Below are positions 36,996-47,399 of a stretch of 64,000 nt of DNA, in pieces. Each line of letters starts with the position of its first letter. Position 1 is the first letter of the stretch. The stretch lies in the NCBI GenBank assembly GCA_051453625.1, contig JBOZIK010000001.1, positions 110,123,110 through 110,187,109 of the forward strand. Reading direction: 5' to 3'. This DNA is from Welwitschia mirabilis (Eukaryota > Gnetophyta > Gnetopsida > Welwitschiales). The position numbers were made by a program, and so were the translations under genes. Under the pieces are notes generated by a model. That model was not told where the DNA came from. It worked only from the letters and a program-made list of their open reading frames with translations, and ran no database searches.

Positions 36996-37067
36996 AAGAA
37001 GATAAGAAGAGAAAATATTTTTTATATTTCATTTATGTAATCAAAATTAAATTATATTAGTTTACCC

Positions 37068-37272
37068 ATTAGGGGAGTGTTGTGATGCTAAATTGTATTT
37101 TTTTATGGGTATTTTGAGTATTTTTGCATGAAACTTAGACAATTTTAACAAAAAAACAATAATTATTAAGAGTCAAGGAGAAAATCACATAAATACACAA
37201 GTAATTCCACATTTAGAGGAATTTTGGATTAATGTTGATACTTTACATTTTGATACTTTACATTTTGAGGAG
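37068..37272 (+). repeat. Polypurine tract and start of an Athila-like 3' LTR
   Basis: TTAGGGGAG precedes TGTTGTGATGCTAAATTG at 37078, a family LTR start. It carries a 19-base tandem duplication (TGATACTTTACATTTTGA twice) and ends at a gap. Confidence 0.65.
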
Positions 37273-37372
37273 NNNNNNNNNNNNNNNNNNNNNNNNNNNN
37301 NNNNNNNNNNNNNNNNNNNNNNNNNNNNNNNNNNNNNNNNNNNNNNNNNNNNNNNNNNNNNNNNNNNNNNNN
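37273..37372. other. Assembly gap (100 N)
   Basis: Right of the gap the sequence starts again near an LTR beginning (AATGCCAAATTAT), about 20 per cent different from the copy on the left, so two LTR copies meet here. Confidence 0.95.
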
Positions 37373-38150
37373 AATGCCAAATTATATTTTTTTGATGGAG
37401 TATTTTGAGTAATTTTGCAAGACATTTAGATAATTCTAATTAGAAAATGATGATTATTGAGAGTTAAGGAGAAGATCATGGAAATGCAAAAATACGAACA
37501 CATTTGAAGGCATTTTGAAACAATTCTGATACTTTACATTTTGAGGAGGAATTAATGAGCTATAAGGCCAATTTAACTTGATGAAAGAGCTTCAAAAAGA
37601 CTAACATCTTGTTCATTATCTGAATAACATGGTTAGATGACACCATCTATATGCTGACAAGGATGCTGACTAGGCTAAGATGAAAGCTCATGTGGGACCT
37701 CTCTTAACATGGCATCATCTTCACCATTATCTAGATGATATAAAGAATGATACCTAAAATTAATCATTATACTAAATTTCATCTAACTTATATAATGTCA
37801 TATCCCTTCTATGAACTATTACGATTTTGGTTGTGTTTTTTAGATTTGCTACTTTGAAGTATATTATTATAAATAAAAACTATCTTTAATATTAACTTCA
37901 ATCATCTTCTTTGACACTAAAAGTTCTCATGAGAAGAGATTAAAGGGTAGAAGATCTATTCGTTAGTTACATAGAGGAGTCTTCCTTGGTCTTAGGTTAT
38001 GTCTTCTTCATTAAAGTAGTGTTTCTTTATAATAGAATATTAGTTTCACTTTTAATGGAAATCTTATTTTATTTTTATATATTCCTATGCATGTCCTTTA
38101 TGGTATATGTTGATTATAATTTTGTGATAGTTTCATAATTAATATAGGTT
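37373..38150 (+). repeat. Athila-like LTR, left part, split by LINE
   Basis: Runs from near the LTR start through the usual order of blocks to about 38150, then stops where other LTRs continue; the remainder is at 45591-46060. A palindromic module lies at 37711-37754 (CATCATCTTCACCATTATCT / AGATGATATAAAGAATGATA). Confidence 0.7.
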
Positions 38151-38639
38151 ATTCCCTAACAAATGCGGAATACATAAGAGATAGCATAGTGCATGAGAGA
38201 TGGTAAAGTACATGAATAATGTAGGAAGAGTAAGTGATCGGAGGTGAAGCACAAGAGATAGTATGAGAGATGCAGGCCATGACTAGTGCAGAGATGAGGG
38301 CCATGACTAGTGCTTTCCTGCTTCATTACCTCCTGTTTTAACTAATTCTAGGGTTCCTAGGATTTCTTGGTTATGGAAATAATGAAAATGGATGCCCCTT
38401 CAAATGAAGTAAGCAAATCTTGCTCATGGATAGATATAGTCTCCAGGAACTAAAACTGTGGAGGTTAGGCTGCAGTTAGACTTTACCCCTTAATAGTTTT
38501 CCTCAATGAAAGTTGATATTAAAGAATATAACTAGCAGTAGAAAATCTCTCGATGGGGAAACTCACTGCTGAGATTCATATATGGCTTGAAACCCCACAT
38601 TCAGAAAATCTAAAATTATGTTAAAAATTAATTGGAAGG
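38151..38639 (+). other. 5' part of inserted LINE, non-coding
   Basis: Unlike LTR sequence. Contains two copies of GGCCATGACTAGTGC 25 bases apart. The exact junction with the LTR is not resolved. Confidence 0.45.
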
Positions 38640-39060
38640 AGAAGATATCATCTCAGTGGCACAGATTAAAAGAGGTATGTTCCTATTCAAATTTTAGTAT
38701 ATTGATCAAATGCAAAAGGTTTTGGATAAGGGGTTATGGTCATTCGATAATAGATCAATGATATTAAAACCCTAGTCATTGTCTTTAGCACTTAAGATTG
38801 AGAAGATAATGAAGTTTCTAATTAGATTAGATTATTGGATCTAAATCTCCATCTTTGGTTAGCTAGGATGCTTTTAAAGATTGTAAGTGTATTAAGAAAA
38901 TCCATTTGCATAGATGCAATGACTATGACTCAAAAGAGGCTTAGTTTCACTAGAATTTATGTGGAAATCATCTTAGAATATGACCTACCTTCTCTCATTT
39001 TCTTAAAGAGCCCTAATAGTGTCTCCTTGGAATAAAAGCCTGTCTATGAAAGCACACCTT
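38640..39060 (+). pseudogene. LINE ORF1 (DUF4283-like) remnant
   Basis: ORF1 protein of plant L1 elements, an RNA-binding partner of ORF2. Readable in pieces: LDKGLWSFDNRSMILKP (about 38724-38775) corresponds to the conserved VL..GPW.....L.L..W block; then LNLHLWLARMLLKIVSVLRK, DAMTMTQKRLSFTRIYVEI and LEYDLPS (38841-38990) match the block VWVRF..LPLHLW....LSKIAS.LGKPL..D..T....RLSFARV.VE. A Cys-rich knuckle should follow near 39060 but is not preserved. Stops and a shift separate the two parts. Confidence 0.72.
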
Positions 39061-39955
39061 TCAAAATGTTTGCATTGCATATGCTTTAGACATTCTTTAG
39101 AATAGTGTTCAAAAAGGAAAATGGTTAGCCTAGTTTGGAAACTAGTCCTATCAAATCTCAATCTTTACTAGAAAAAAATCCTATTGGGCATTAGAATTCT
39201 TAGGAATTATTTAGGCCTAAAGAAGTTAACACTACCCTAAACATTAAGTTTCCGGGCCCAAATACACCTACTTTTCCTAATTGATTTGTGGGCCTTGCAC
39301 AAAAAAATCCTATCATTACCATAACTCTCAGTTTAGGGTCAGGTGAGGTTTCCTTCTAGTGCTCCCACATAGGCCCTCCTTCTGGGGTAGCTATCCCTAG
39401 TCATAAGGTGACCCCCGATGTTGAGTCTTTGATAGTTTTAGCAAGTCCTTCATGATGGTTTCAGACTAATGCTTCTGTTTGAGATCTATCCATCAGAAGT
39501 ATGGCAAGCCCTCAGTGAAAGGCGATTAGTATGTAATATGATTAGTCTTTTGCTTTTCTTGGTAGATCAGATGATGATGGATCTCCCTCCTCGGCCTCCC
39601 ATCCTAACCCTGTGTCAGTAATAGTAACGAATTGCAAAAGTATGCTTCAGGAACAAAGTTTGAATCACATTCTCTAAGGCTCATCTAAGCCATCTCTGAT
39701 CTCAGATACTTCCAAGAAAAGAGCATCTCCATCCCATTCCCTAGGTCCTCCCACTTCTTCTTTAAAGCACTCATCAGGTCACCTCTTTGAGGGACCAGTT
39801 TCCAATCATGTTTTTAGTCGTATTCTTACTATAGATTTAGTCCCTTAAGAATATGTAATTTCTCAAAAAAAAATTTGAATCGAGAAACTTAGCTAATACG
39901 TTAATGCAATGTAAATCTAAAAGAGAAAAGAATAAAGGCAGAACTGATTTTCTTA
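39061..39955 (+). other. LINE ORF1 tail and spacer
   Basis: Ser/Pro-rich translation with stops, typical of the poorly conserved ORF1 tail. Less AT-rich than its surroundings. No domain recognised. Confidence 0.45.
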
Positions 39956-41200
39956 AAAAAGTTTCATGAAAATTACCTCTTAAAATATAAGAGGCCTAAG
40001 CAACCCTAATAAATAGTAAGAAATTTGATACCTTATCTCTCATCTAAGGCATTTTGTTATATCCATTTTAGAAATGAAAGTTCAGACCTATAAAGCAGAG
40101 TTTATTGCTAAAAGTTATATGCCAAATAAGTTCTAGAAATTTTCTCATAATTTCACCAATAGTTCTAATAGTAGGATAATGTTATTATGAAATCTAGTAG
40201 ATGTCTAGATCACCATGAAATATGTCTCTCGTTAAATTTTAAATTGTAAAATGTTTATCAACAATGCAACCTTCTTGGTTTCTTTTGTTTATGCCTTTAA
40301 TTATCCCAAAGATAGACAGCCTCTATGGTTAGATATTTCTATACTCAGCCAGGAGGCAAACATCCCTTGGATTCTACTAGGGGATTTTAATTGCATTGTA
40401 AACCATAGTGAGAAACTAAATGGATTTTTGGTTCTCCCCAAAGACATAGAGGAACTCTAAAACCTCTTTCGTACCTCTCACCTTTCAAATTTAAAAAAGA
40501 TTAGTTGTTTTTTCTTATGGTCAGAAAAGCATCTCCTTCAAAATCGTATTCACTATAAGTTGGATAGAGCCTTAATCAATAATTTTTAGCTTGACGCTTT
40601 CCCCCACTTCTTTGTTGAGTTTCTCCTGCTAGGCCTTTCTGATCACTCTTCTATAATCCTTCATCTTCATAAAGGCCTTAAAGTATATACTCCTTTTAAG
40701 TTTTATAATTTTTGATGTAATTAGGTAGACTTTCTCAATTTTATCCACTCAAGCTAGAATTGTATCCCGATCTGTAACTTCCTAGATGACCTTCATAGGA
40801 AAATGCAATTTATGAAGCAAGATCTTAAATCTAGATTCTCTAGTATGACCAGAAGGATAAGGTACTCTATGCAAACTACTAAAACCAAGCTTTCATCCAT
40901 TCAAATTCAATTAGATTCATCTCCCCAGTGTCATCACCTCATTTAGAAAGAGAGAGTTGTAGCTGTAGCCTTCAAAAAATTGATTTGATAGTAGTTCTTG
41001 CTTAATAAACAAAGAGCAAAAATTAGATCGACCTCTTGGGGAGACCTTAATACATCTTATTTTCATGCCTATCTCAACCAAAGAAGTCATTTATCAGCAA
41101 TTATGGCTTTTTATGATGCAAATAAAGCCTTACTAGATAACTAGTAAGAGATCCACCAAGTTATCATTGCTTAATTTCCAAGATTTTCTAGACCATGAGG
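39956..41200 (+). pseudogene. LINE ORF2 endonuclease part
   Basis: Apurinic/apyrimidinic-type endonuclease of a plant L1 LINE, which nicks target DNA to start reverse transcription. Starts MKIT..NIRGLSNPNK (about 39967), the usual KI..WNIRGLN. A 69-codon open piece at 40251-40460 holds FLVSFVYAFNYPKDRQPLW and NIPWILLGDFNCIVNHSEKL; GDFN is the catalytic Asp-Asn pair motif. Then SCFFLWSEKHL, IHYKLDRALIN and LGLSDHSSIILHLH (about 40640), with the SDH catalytic His, and PFKFYNF. Up to about 41200 follows the linker with STSWGDLNTSYFHAYLNQR. Several stops; not functional. Confidence 0.82.
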
Positions 41201-42839
41201 GAAGAGTAGCCTCCGTAGAAAAATTAATATTGTCTAATGTACTTTTAATTTTAAACCATCATTATATGGATCTGTGAAGGCTGATCTCACCTGAGGAGAT
41301 TAAATTATCCTTTGTTTTATTGATAATGACAAATCCTTAGGAGCTAATGGGTTTTCTACCAAGTTTTTCAAATCCTCTTGGAATATCATAGGGGAATATG
41401 TCTGTAAAGCCATCAAAAACTTTTTTTTTTTGTCATGGTAGAATGCCTAAATCCATTAATTCTACAACAATTATCCTAGTCCCTAAATTAAATAGTCCCT
41501 CTGTGGCATCAGACATTAGACCCATCACTTGTTATAATGTTATTTACAAAGCCATTTCACTTATTATTTTTCATAGGCTCAAAGGTATGCTAGTTGATAT
41601 AGTAGCTTATAATCAAGCGTCTTTCATCCCCCATACAAGTATCATCCACAACATCCTCTTAGCTTAAAAGCTTACCCAACACTATGCCAGAAGAATAATC
41701 AGCCCAAGTTGTGCCCTTAAACTGAACCTTAAGAAGGCTTATGACATGTTTCTTGGCCCTTCTTATTTAATCTACTGAAAGGTCTAGATTTTCCTTTCAA
41801 AATAATTAAGTGGATTAAAGCATGTGTTTCCACCTCTTACTTTTCAATTCTTATCAATGGGGGACTAGTTGGATACTTTCCAAGAAAGAGGGGTTTAAGG
41901 TAAGGTAACCTCTTATCCTCTTATCTTTTTTCTCTTATCATGGAATATTTCTCTAAGAGTCTAAATAAGTTGGTTCAAAATCCCCTCTTCCACTTCCATC
42001 ATAAATGCAAAAGACTTCGAGTTACCCACCTCTATTATGCAGACAGTATTTTTGTTTTTAGTAGAGGTGATGATAGTTCCATATAATTGATGAAATAATC
42101 TTTAAATCATTTCTCAGAGGTGTTGGTTCTTGAGGCAAATCTGTTTAAAATCCAAGCCTTCTTTATAGGAGTTACCCAAGGTTAAAAAGAGCAATTCATG
42201 CAGTTACTAAATTTCTCAAAATGCACCCTTCTGGTTAAATATCTTAGAGTACATCTCAATTCAGAAAAGCTTTCTATTAAAGATTGTCTCCCTCTAATTC
42301 TTATAATAAATAGGAAAATCAAGTCTTAGACTTCTAAATTCCTTTTCTATGCTAGAATATTGGTTTTAATCAAGGTTGTTCTTCAATCTTTATCCTTATT
42401 CTGGTACAAAGTTCTCATCTTGTTAAGTAAGATCCTCCATGAAATCAATTCTCTTTACATAAGATTCCTTTTGACAAGGAAGTCTTAATAGTTCAAAAAA
42501 GCCATAGTTGCATGGAAAATTTTAGTGAAAAGAAAAACAACTAGAGGGCTGGATCTAATAGATTCCATTCAGATGAATAAATCCTTAGTGCTCATCCAAC
42601 TTTGGGTTCTTTCTCTCAAGAAGGATACCCTTTGGGTTAAATGATGTAGTAAGTACTATTTCAAAAATTTAAATTTCTAGCAGTATCAGATAAAATCAAA
42701 TTCCTTCTGAATCATCAAAAAAACTTGAAACTTAGATACCTCATAGGCAGATGTATACAAGTTTCAACTAATTCTTTGACTTGAAAGATTCTAGGCGATC
42801 CTTCTTCTACCTTTGCATCTTATCTCTATCTAGGTGGTT
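41201..42839 (+). pseudogene. LINE ORF2 reverse transcriptase part
   Basis: Reverse transcriptase of the L1 LINE. Blocks in order: DKSLGANGFSTKFFKSSWN (about 41328), the usual DK.PGPDGFS..F; INSTTIILVPK, DIRPITCYNVIYKAI and YNQASFIPHTSIIHNILLA (41398-41667); CALKLNLKKAYDMF (about 41714); then INGGLVGYFPRKRGLR (about 41855), the G..RGLRQGDPLSP block; and THLYYADSIFVFSRGD (42024-42070). The catalytic F/Y-A-D-D reads Y-A-D-S, with AGT at 42045, so the site is dead apart from the frame breaks. Thumb-like sequence with stops continues to about 42480. Confidence 0.82.
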
Positions 42840-43290
42840 AATCCCCAAAGGTAGAATAGTTCTTCTTAGTCTGGAATCGATTTTATTTCTCAAAATATTC
42901 CTTTACTGCATGGTTAACTTATTATAATAGACTATTCACTAAAGATAAACTCTTCAAATTAGGTATTCAGGAAGATCCAAGCTGTGCTCTTTGTGGAATG
43001 TCTGTAGAAAAAAGAAACCATCTCTTGTTTGAGTGCCCCCATTCTTTTCTACTTCTCTACTTAGCCATGAATATATTTCACATCTATTCCCCAATTTTAT
43101 CCTTATATGAACTTCTTACCTAGCTTATTTCTAGTTTTGAGTTTACTTCTACCTAGCATTCCATCACCAAGTTCATTTTCGTAGCCTACATTTACCTCAT
43201 ATAAAAAGAAAGGAATGACAAAATATTTAGAAAGAAAGCTTTTGAAATTTTGCATGTTATCAAAGAAATCAGGTTTTAGCTTCATTGCGA
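42840..43290 (+). pseudogene. LINE ORF2 C-terminal zinc-binding domain
   Basis: zf-RVT domain at the end of plant L1 ORF2. Reads RLFTKDKLFKLGIQEDPSCALC, GMSVEKRNHLLFECPHSFLL and after stops KERNDKIFRKKAFEIL. It keeps the CX2C and HX4-5C ligands (C..C, NHLLFEC), and KERN corresponds to the WKERN motif. The end near 43290 is the last LINE coding sequence; about 2.3 kb of other DNA follows before the LTR resumes. Confidence 0.8.
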
Positions 43291-44690
43291 ACTTTCATTA
43301 AACCACTAGTATCAAATCTCTTATCAAAATGGTGAGTGGTATCAGTTGGTTAAAACATCCCTAGGTCTACTGAGATGATCTCCCAAGGATTATTTTAGCT
43401 TTATGAGGACTTAAGAAGTTCTAATCAGGTGCTATATAGTTCTTATGGAGTTTTCTAAGTTTCTATGCCATTTTTCAATATTGAATGTTTGTTCTTATCT
43501 AGGACTAGCTTCACTGTCAGCAAGACTTTCTTCCCACTTTTTAAGTTCTACCAGTACTACTTTGTCTCTGTGGAGGTCTTCTAAGCATTGACTAGTAATA
43601 AGTTTACAAGTTAAGTGCAACACACAAATCAGTCCTCCATGCCTACATTTCGGCCCTCCTGGACCTCACATAGTAAGCACTTTGGCATGATTTCATCTGG
43701 GACTTCCTAAGAAATGGGGAAAGCCCTACCTATTTATGACCTATTATCTCTACTCAATTTCAAGCTCTGTGAAGGGAGAATAGGTTTTTCAAAGACTACC
43801 TTCCTAACGTTTAAGAAGTCTATTGGTGATACTAAGGAAGGAGGTCGTTTCTCCTCTAGACCTTAGTCCTCCTTCAGATCTTTTTGATCACGTTTTCTCT
43901 GCTTATCAGATATGCCCTCCAAAGGCTAAGGAATTTGTAGGTGAAGTTGATATGCTGGTTTTCTTTATGATGTATTTTTCTTAAGAGGAATTATTTGATT
44001 TTCCCTCAATTCTCTGCCATTCAGAGGAGTACAAGTAGAAATCAAAAGAGCTGGAGTAGATAAAGGTGTTGAAGGTGTACTTTCAGCATCAAGGATAATA
44101 ATATGAAATTAGCTTCACAGTCTTAGTGTCAGATCAAGAAGTTACAAAGATATCCAAGGCTTCTTGAGGGATGTAGTGGTTTCAATTCTGTAATAAAAGC
44201 TTCCGTTAAAAGCAACACCCAGTTTCCATCAGTTGAATCATTTACAGGCACTACTCTGTCCTTGTGTAGGATTTGTCTTCAAGTTTGTAGGTTAAGAGTA
44301 GTTCATCATTTGATTCCCTCTCCCACGTCTATGTTTCAGTTCTCCTGGGATCCACATAGTGAGCATCTTAATTATGGGTGGATTCTAAGAGATATTTGGA
44401 AGTTAAAACTCAAAAATAGCGATTTCTTTGGGTACTCAAATTTCATAAGAAAGTAGTCAGAGATACTATATCAAGAACGTTCTTAAGTTATGATAGTGCA
44501 AAATCCTTAGGGCCTACTCCTATAAAAAATGCATTTATTAGTTTAATTGAACCTAGAATAGTAGGGTCTTGGCTATACAATAGCAATTATTGTCATTTTT
44601 AAACTTAAAAAAATTTTAAGGGTAATTTTGTAATAATAAATATTGTGCCCAGGTCATACAACATTATGCATGCATTCCTTCTATTATTAG
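43291..44690 (+). other. Non-LINE insert, with an internal diverged duplication
   Basis: Less AT-rich than the window. About 170 bases (about 43550-43720) recur, diverged, at about 44245-44390: both have ACTACT.TGTC, TTTACAAGTT-like and CTCCTGG.CC.CACATAGT segments. Several stretches read openly over 60-90 codons (43595-43870; 44262-44456), but no family is recognised. Could be LINE 3' sequence, a transduced host region or another element. Confidence 0.45.
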
Positions 44691-44876
44691 CGAGTTCATG
44701 TTTAACAAAACTTTGATAATCACTTCAGGTAAAAATATCAATGTTAATGGATTGGTATTTAATCCACCAAGAAGTGGCCCAGCCATGTGGGAAATTAGTG
44801 TTCCTAATCATAGCTATGTAGAATTCTTTATTTCAATTTGTTTTTCCACTTTACTGAAATCCTTTATTTGACACCG
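44691..44876 (+). pseudogene. Rhamnogalacturonate lyase exon fragment
   Basis: A frame open from 44692 to the TGA at 44874 begins EFMFNKTLIITSGKNINVNG and continues LVFNPPRSGPAMWEISVPNH followed by YVEFF. This matches the junction between the fibronectin-like and C-terminal carbohydrate-binding domains of plant rhamnogalacturonate lyases (pattern G.Y..N..I.ITPG..I.LG.LVY.PPR.GPTLWEIGIPDR.A.EFY), which cleave the pectin backbone in the cell wall. An AG acceptor-like dinucleotide lies directly before it (44689-44690). After EFF the match stops, so only one exon or part of one is present. The downstream and upstream lyase parts are absent: a captured gene fragment, not a gene. Confidence 0.62.
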
Positions 44877-45590
44877 AAGAGACATAGGCGATAACAACGA
44901 TCCCTTTCCTCCCCTATTTTCTAATAGAGAAGTACAACAACTCACCCAGCTTTATATTTAGTGAATTCAATGCTGGTGGTCTTCTGGATCCCAAATTTTG
45001 CTTAGTTTATTTGTAGTTTAGACTTTTCTTAGTACTATTTTGAACAACGGAGGATACGATAGCTTCTTTATAGTACATACAATATGTCATATTTTTGATA
45101 CTTTTCTATCTGCAGGCCAACCGCAAGTTTTCTCTAGCCTGTGTCTGTCCCCATAGGTTCTCTCATAGAGTACATTTCTCTATGTCATAGTATTCATCTC
45201 CAAAGAAATGATGATTTTTGTAAGTGGAGTTTCAANNNNNNNNNNNNNNNNNNNNNNNNNNNNNNNNTGCTTTCTAGGCCTGCCCTGGGAACCCTCTGAA
45301 GTAGCTTTCAAGTTTTACCCCCTGTCCAAGTTGCAATTAGAGTTCTCCAGTTATTTCTTCAGTCTAAGCTCCTATAGAATTTCCACTTAGGTTTGATTTA
45401 TGGTTTTTTTTTTAATGCCCCTACATTTTTGAAAAAGATGTTTCTTTTCTCATATCCTAGATCTATGTTTTGATAAGATAGCATTTGAATCCCAGGACTT
45501 GGCTACACCAACCTCGGATTTTTATTCCTCATGTTTTTTATATGGGTTGTACTTTTAAAGTTGCAGCAATGAAATTCCATTAATTTTCAT
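44877..45590 (+). other. Unidentified sequence after the lyase fragment, with short gap
   Basis: Contains a splice-acceptor-like TTTCTATCTGCAG at about 45103-45115 followed by less AT-rich sequence, a 32-N gap (45236-45267), and an open piece starting CFLGLPWEPSEVAFKFYPL at 45268. The end (ATGAAATTCCATTAATTTTC, then CAATAAAA) could be a LINE 3' end, but no long poly(A) or target duplication is clear. Confidence 0.4.
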
Positions 45591-46060
45591 CCAATAAAAT
45601 CGTTGTTAAGGTTGGAGTTATTAGTTTAGGATCTTGCATTGCTTTATATTTCATATTTTCTAGGTTAATCATTGCATTTTTTTCCATATTCTATTTAATG
45701 TACATGATATTTTGGATTAGTTAGAGTCAGTAACCATTTTTTAATTTATTTAGGCTATATAGGGTCGATCTTGATGAACGAGATTTCATAATCAGATAGA
45801 TGTTGCATTTAGAGTAGATTTCATTTGGATAGTATATTTACTTTTCTTTACATTAAAATTTTTATTACTAAATCTAAAACAAAAAAAACATAAAAATACT
45901 TTTCTTAAAATCAATTCTCTAGCTTTGAGTCTAGTGCCTTAAATGGATTATAACATTCAAGTTTACTCCCATCTATACTAGTATGCATGTTGTGTAATAT
46001 ATTTGTGATTAATAGGATTTGATAAAGGATGTAATGTTTTCATAAATATGCACCACTATA
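45591..46060 (+). repeat. Athila-like LTR, right part
   Basis: Resumes the LTR broken at 38150: AGGTTGGAGTTATTAG, GATCTTGCATTG, and the end block ATATGCACCACTATA, in the same order as 17745-18180. Ends at 46060, where the family end would read CACCACAACA. No primer site follows, consistent with a 3' or solo LTR. Confidence 0.7.
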
Positions 46061-47399
46061 GAGAGGTAAAAATAGAAAATACTTTTCAAAGGCTACAACA
46101 TTAAAACTATGAAAGCCCATCAAAGAGAAAATCATGAAAGATAAAAAATAATCAATTAGGAAGAAGATGTAAGTAGGTGTTAATAAAAGGGTTATAACAA
46201 ATAAATAGAGAAATCAAAAAGTAATAAAAAATCTAAAAGATCCTAAAAAGTTATAAAAAGACCCTCTTCCACATAAAAGACTTTACCTTCTTCATAAGAC
46301 CCATATAAGGAATGAACAGACTAGATAGAAAATTACTAAATTTGTAGAACCTTAATTATGAGTCTTATAAGCATAATGAAGAATGTTTTCATGAAGGGAA
46401 AGAATGTTCATAATCATTTTAGTGATATAATTTAAAATTGGAAAATTATTATATTATAACTTGTAGCAAGTATTGATGCTTAAATTGAGTTAATGGGATC
46501 AAGGAATTTGACATTATTTGAGAGGATAAATAGAGAATTGAAGGGATTGAGCATTGTCATATAACACTTAAATGACATTATATATATGTTTAAGACCTCT
46601 AGAAGTAGTCACTAGAAGAGGTTAAAATGATAGAAGCTATTAAAGCTACATTATAATCATTTTTCAAAGGGAGCAGAGGAACTCTTCATTTATTATCATC
46701 ATGGTATGCTTTATTTCTAATAGAATCTTAGTTATGATTCTCATAAGAATCAATACCATTAAAATTTTATTTCCTTTCTAGGAGAGAAAATAAATAATTA
46801 GAGAAATAGGAGGATGAGTAGTCCTAATCATGATATGAATCTCTACTCCTAGTATAACCTATTTCATCATATAAGCCTCCTAGAGAGTAAGGGTTACCAG
46901 AGTTATGTTTGATATCTAAATCATCATAAGCATTTAGGCATAATAAAATCCTATATATGTTATAAGTAGATTTTGCTTAGTATTTAAGCTTTCCATTGAG
47001 ACTCTAAATCTCAAAGATTACCTTCTCACTATGAGAGTGAAACTATAATTTTACATTAGCATAAAATTTAGGTAATAAGTATGTAGAGATACTACTTTGA
47101 AAATATTTTTTTAAAGATTAAGTTTTTTAATAGGTAGTGTATTCTTATCATAATCATTATACAATCTAGGTTTCTTAAAAAATACATAAATACATTTAGA
47201 ATACAAATAAAAGTAGGATAATGTTAACCTATCACTTTTTTCAAAAATATATTATGATAGAATACTTAGAAAGAAAATTCAAATAGTTTTCCAATTAATC
47301 ACGATAAGAGAAAATGTTCCTAAATCCTAGTTTCTACAAATGCTTTACTAGGGAAAGACCTTAAATTAAAATCATTTAAAAAATAAAAGATGTCTTTCC
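46061..47399. other. No gene recognised
   Basis: AT-rich. The minus strand has a readable stretch near 46990-46720 (LYDEIGYTRSRDSYHD and similar, Tyr/Ser/Asn-rich) that could be decayed gag, but it has no diagnostic motif. Confidence 0.35.
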
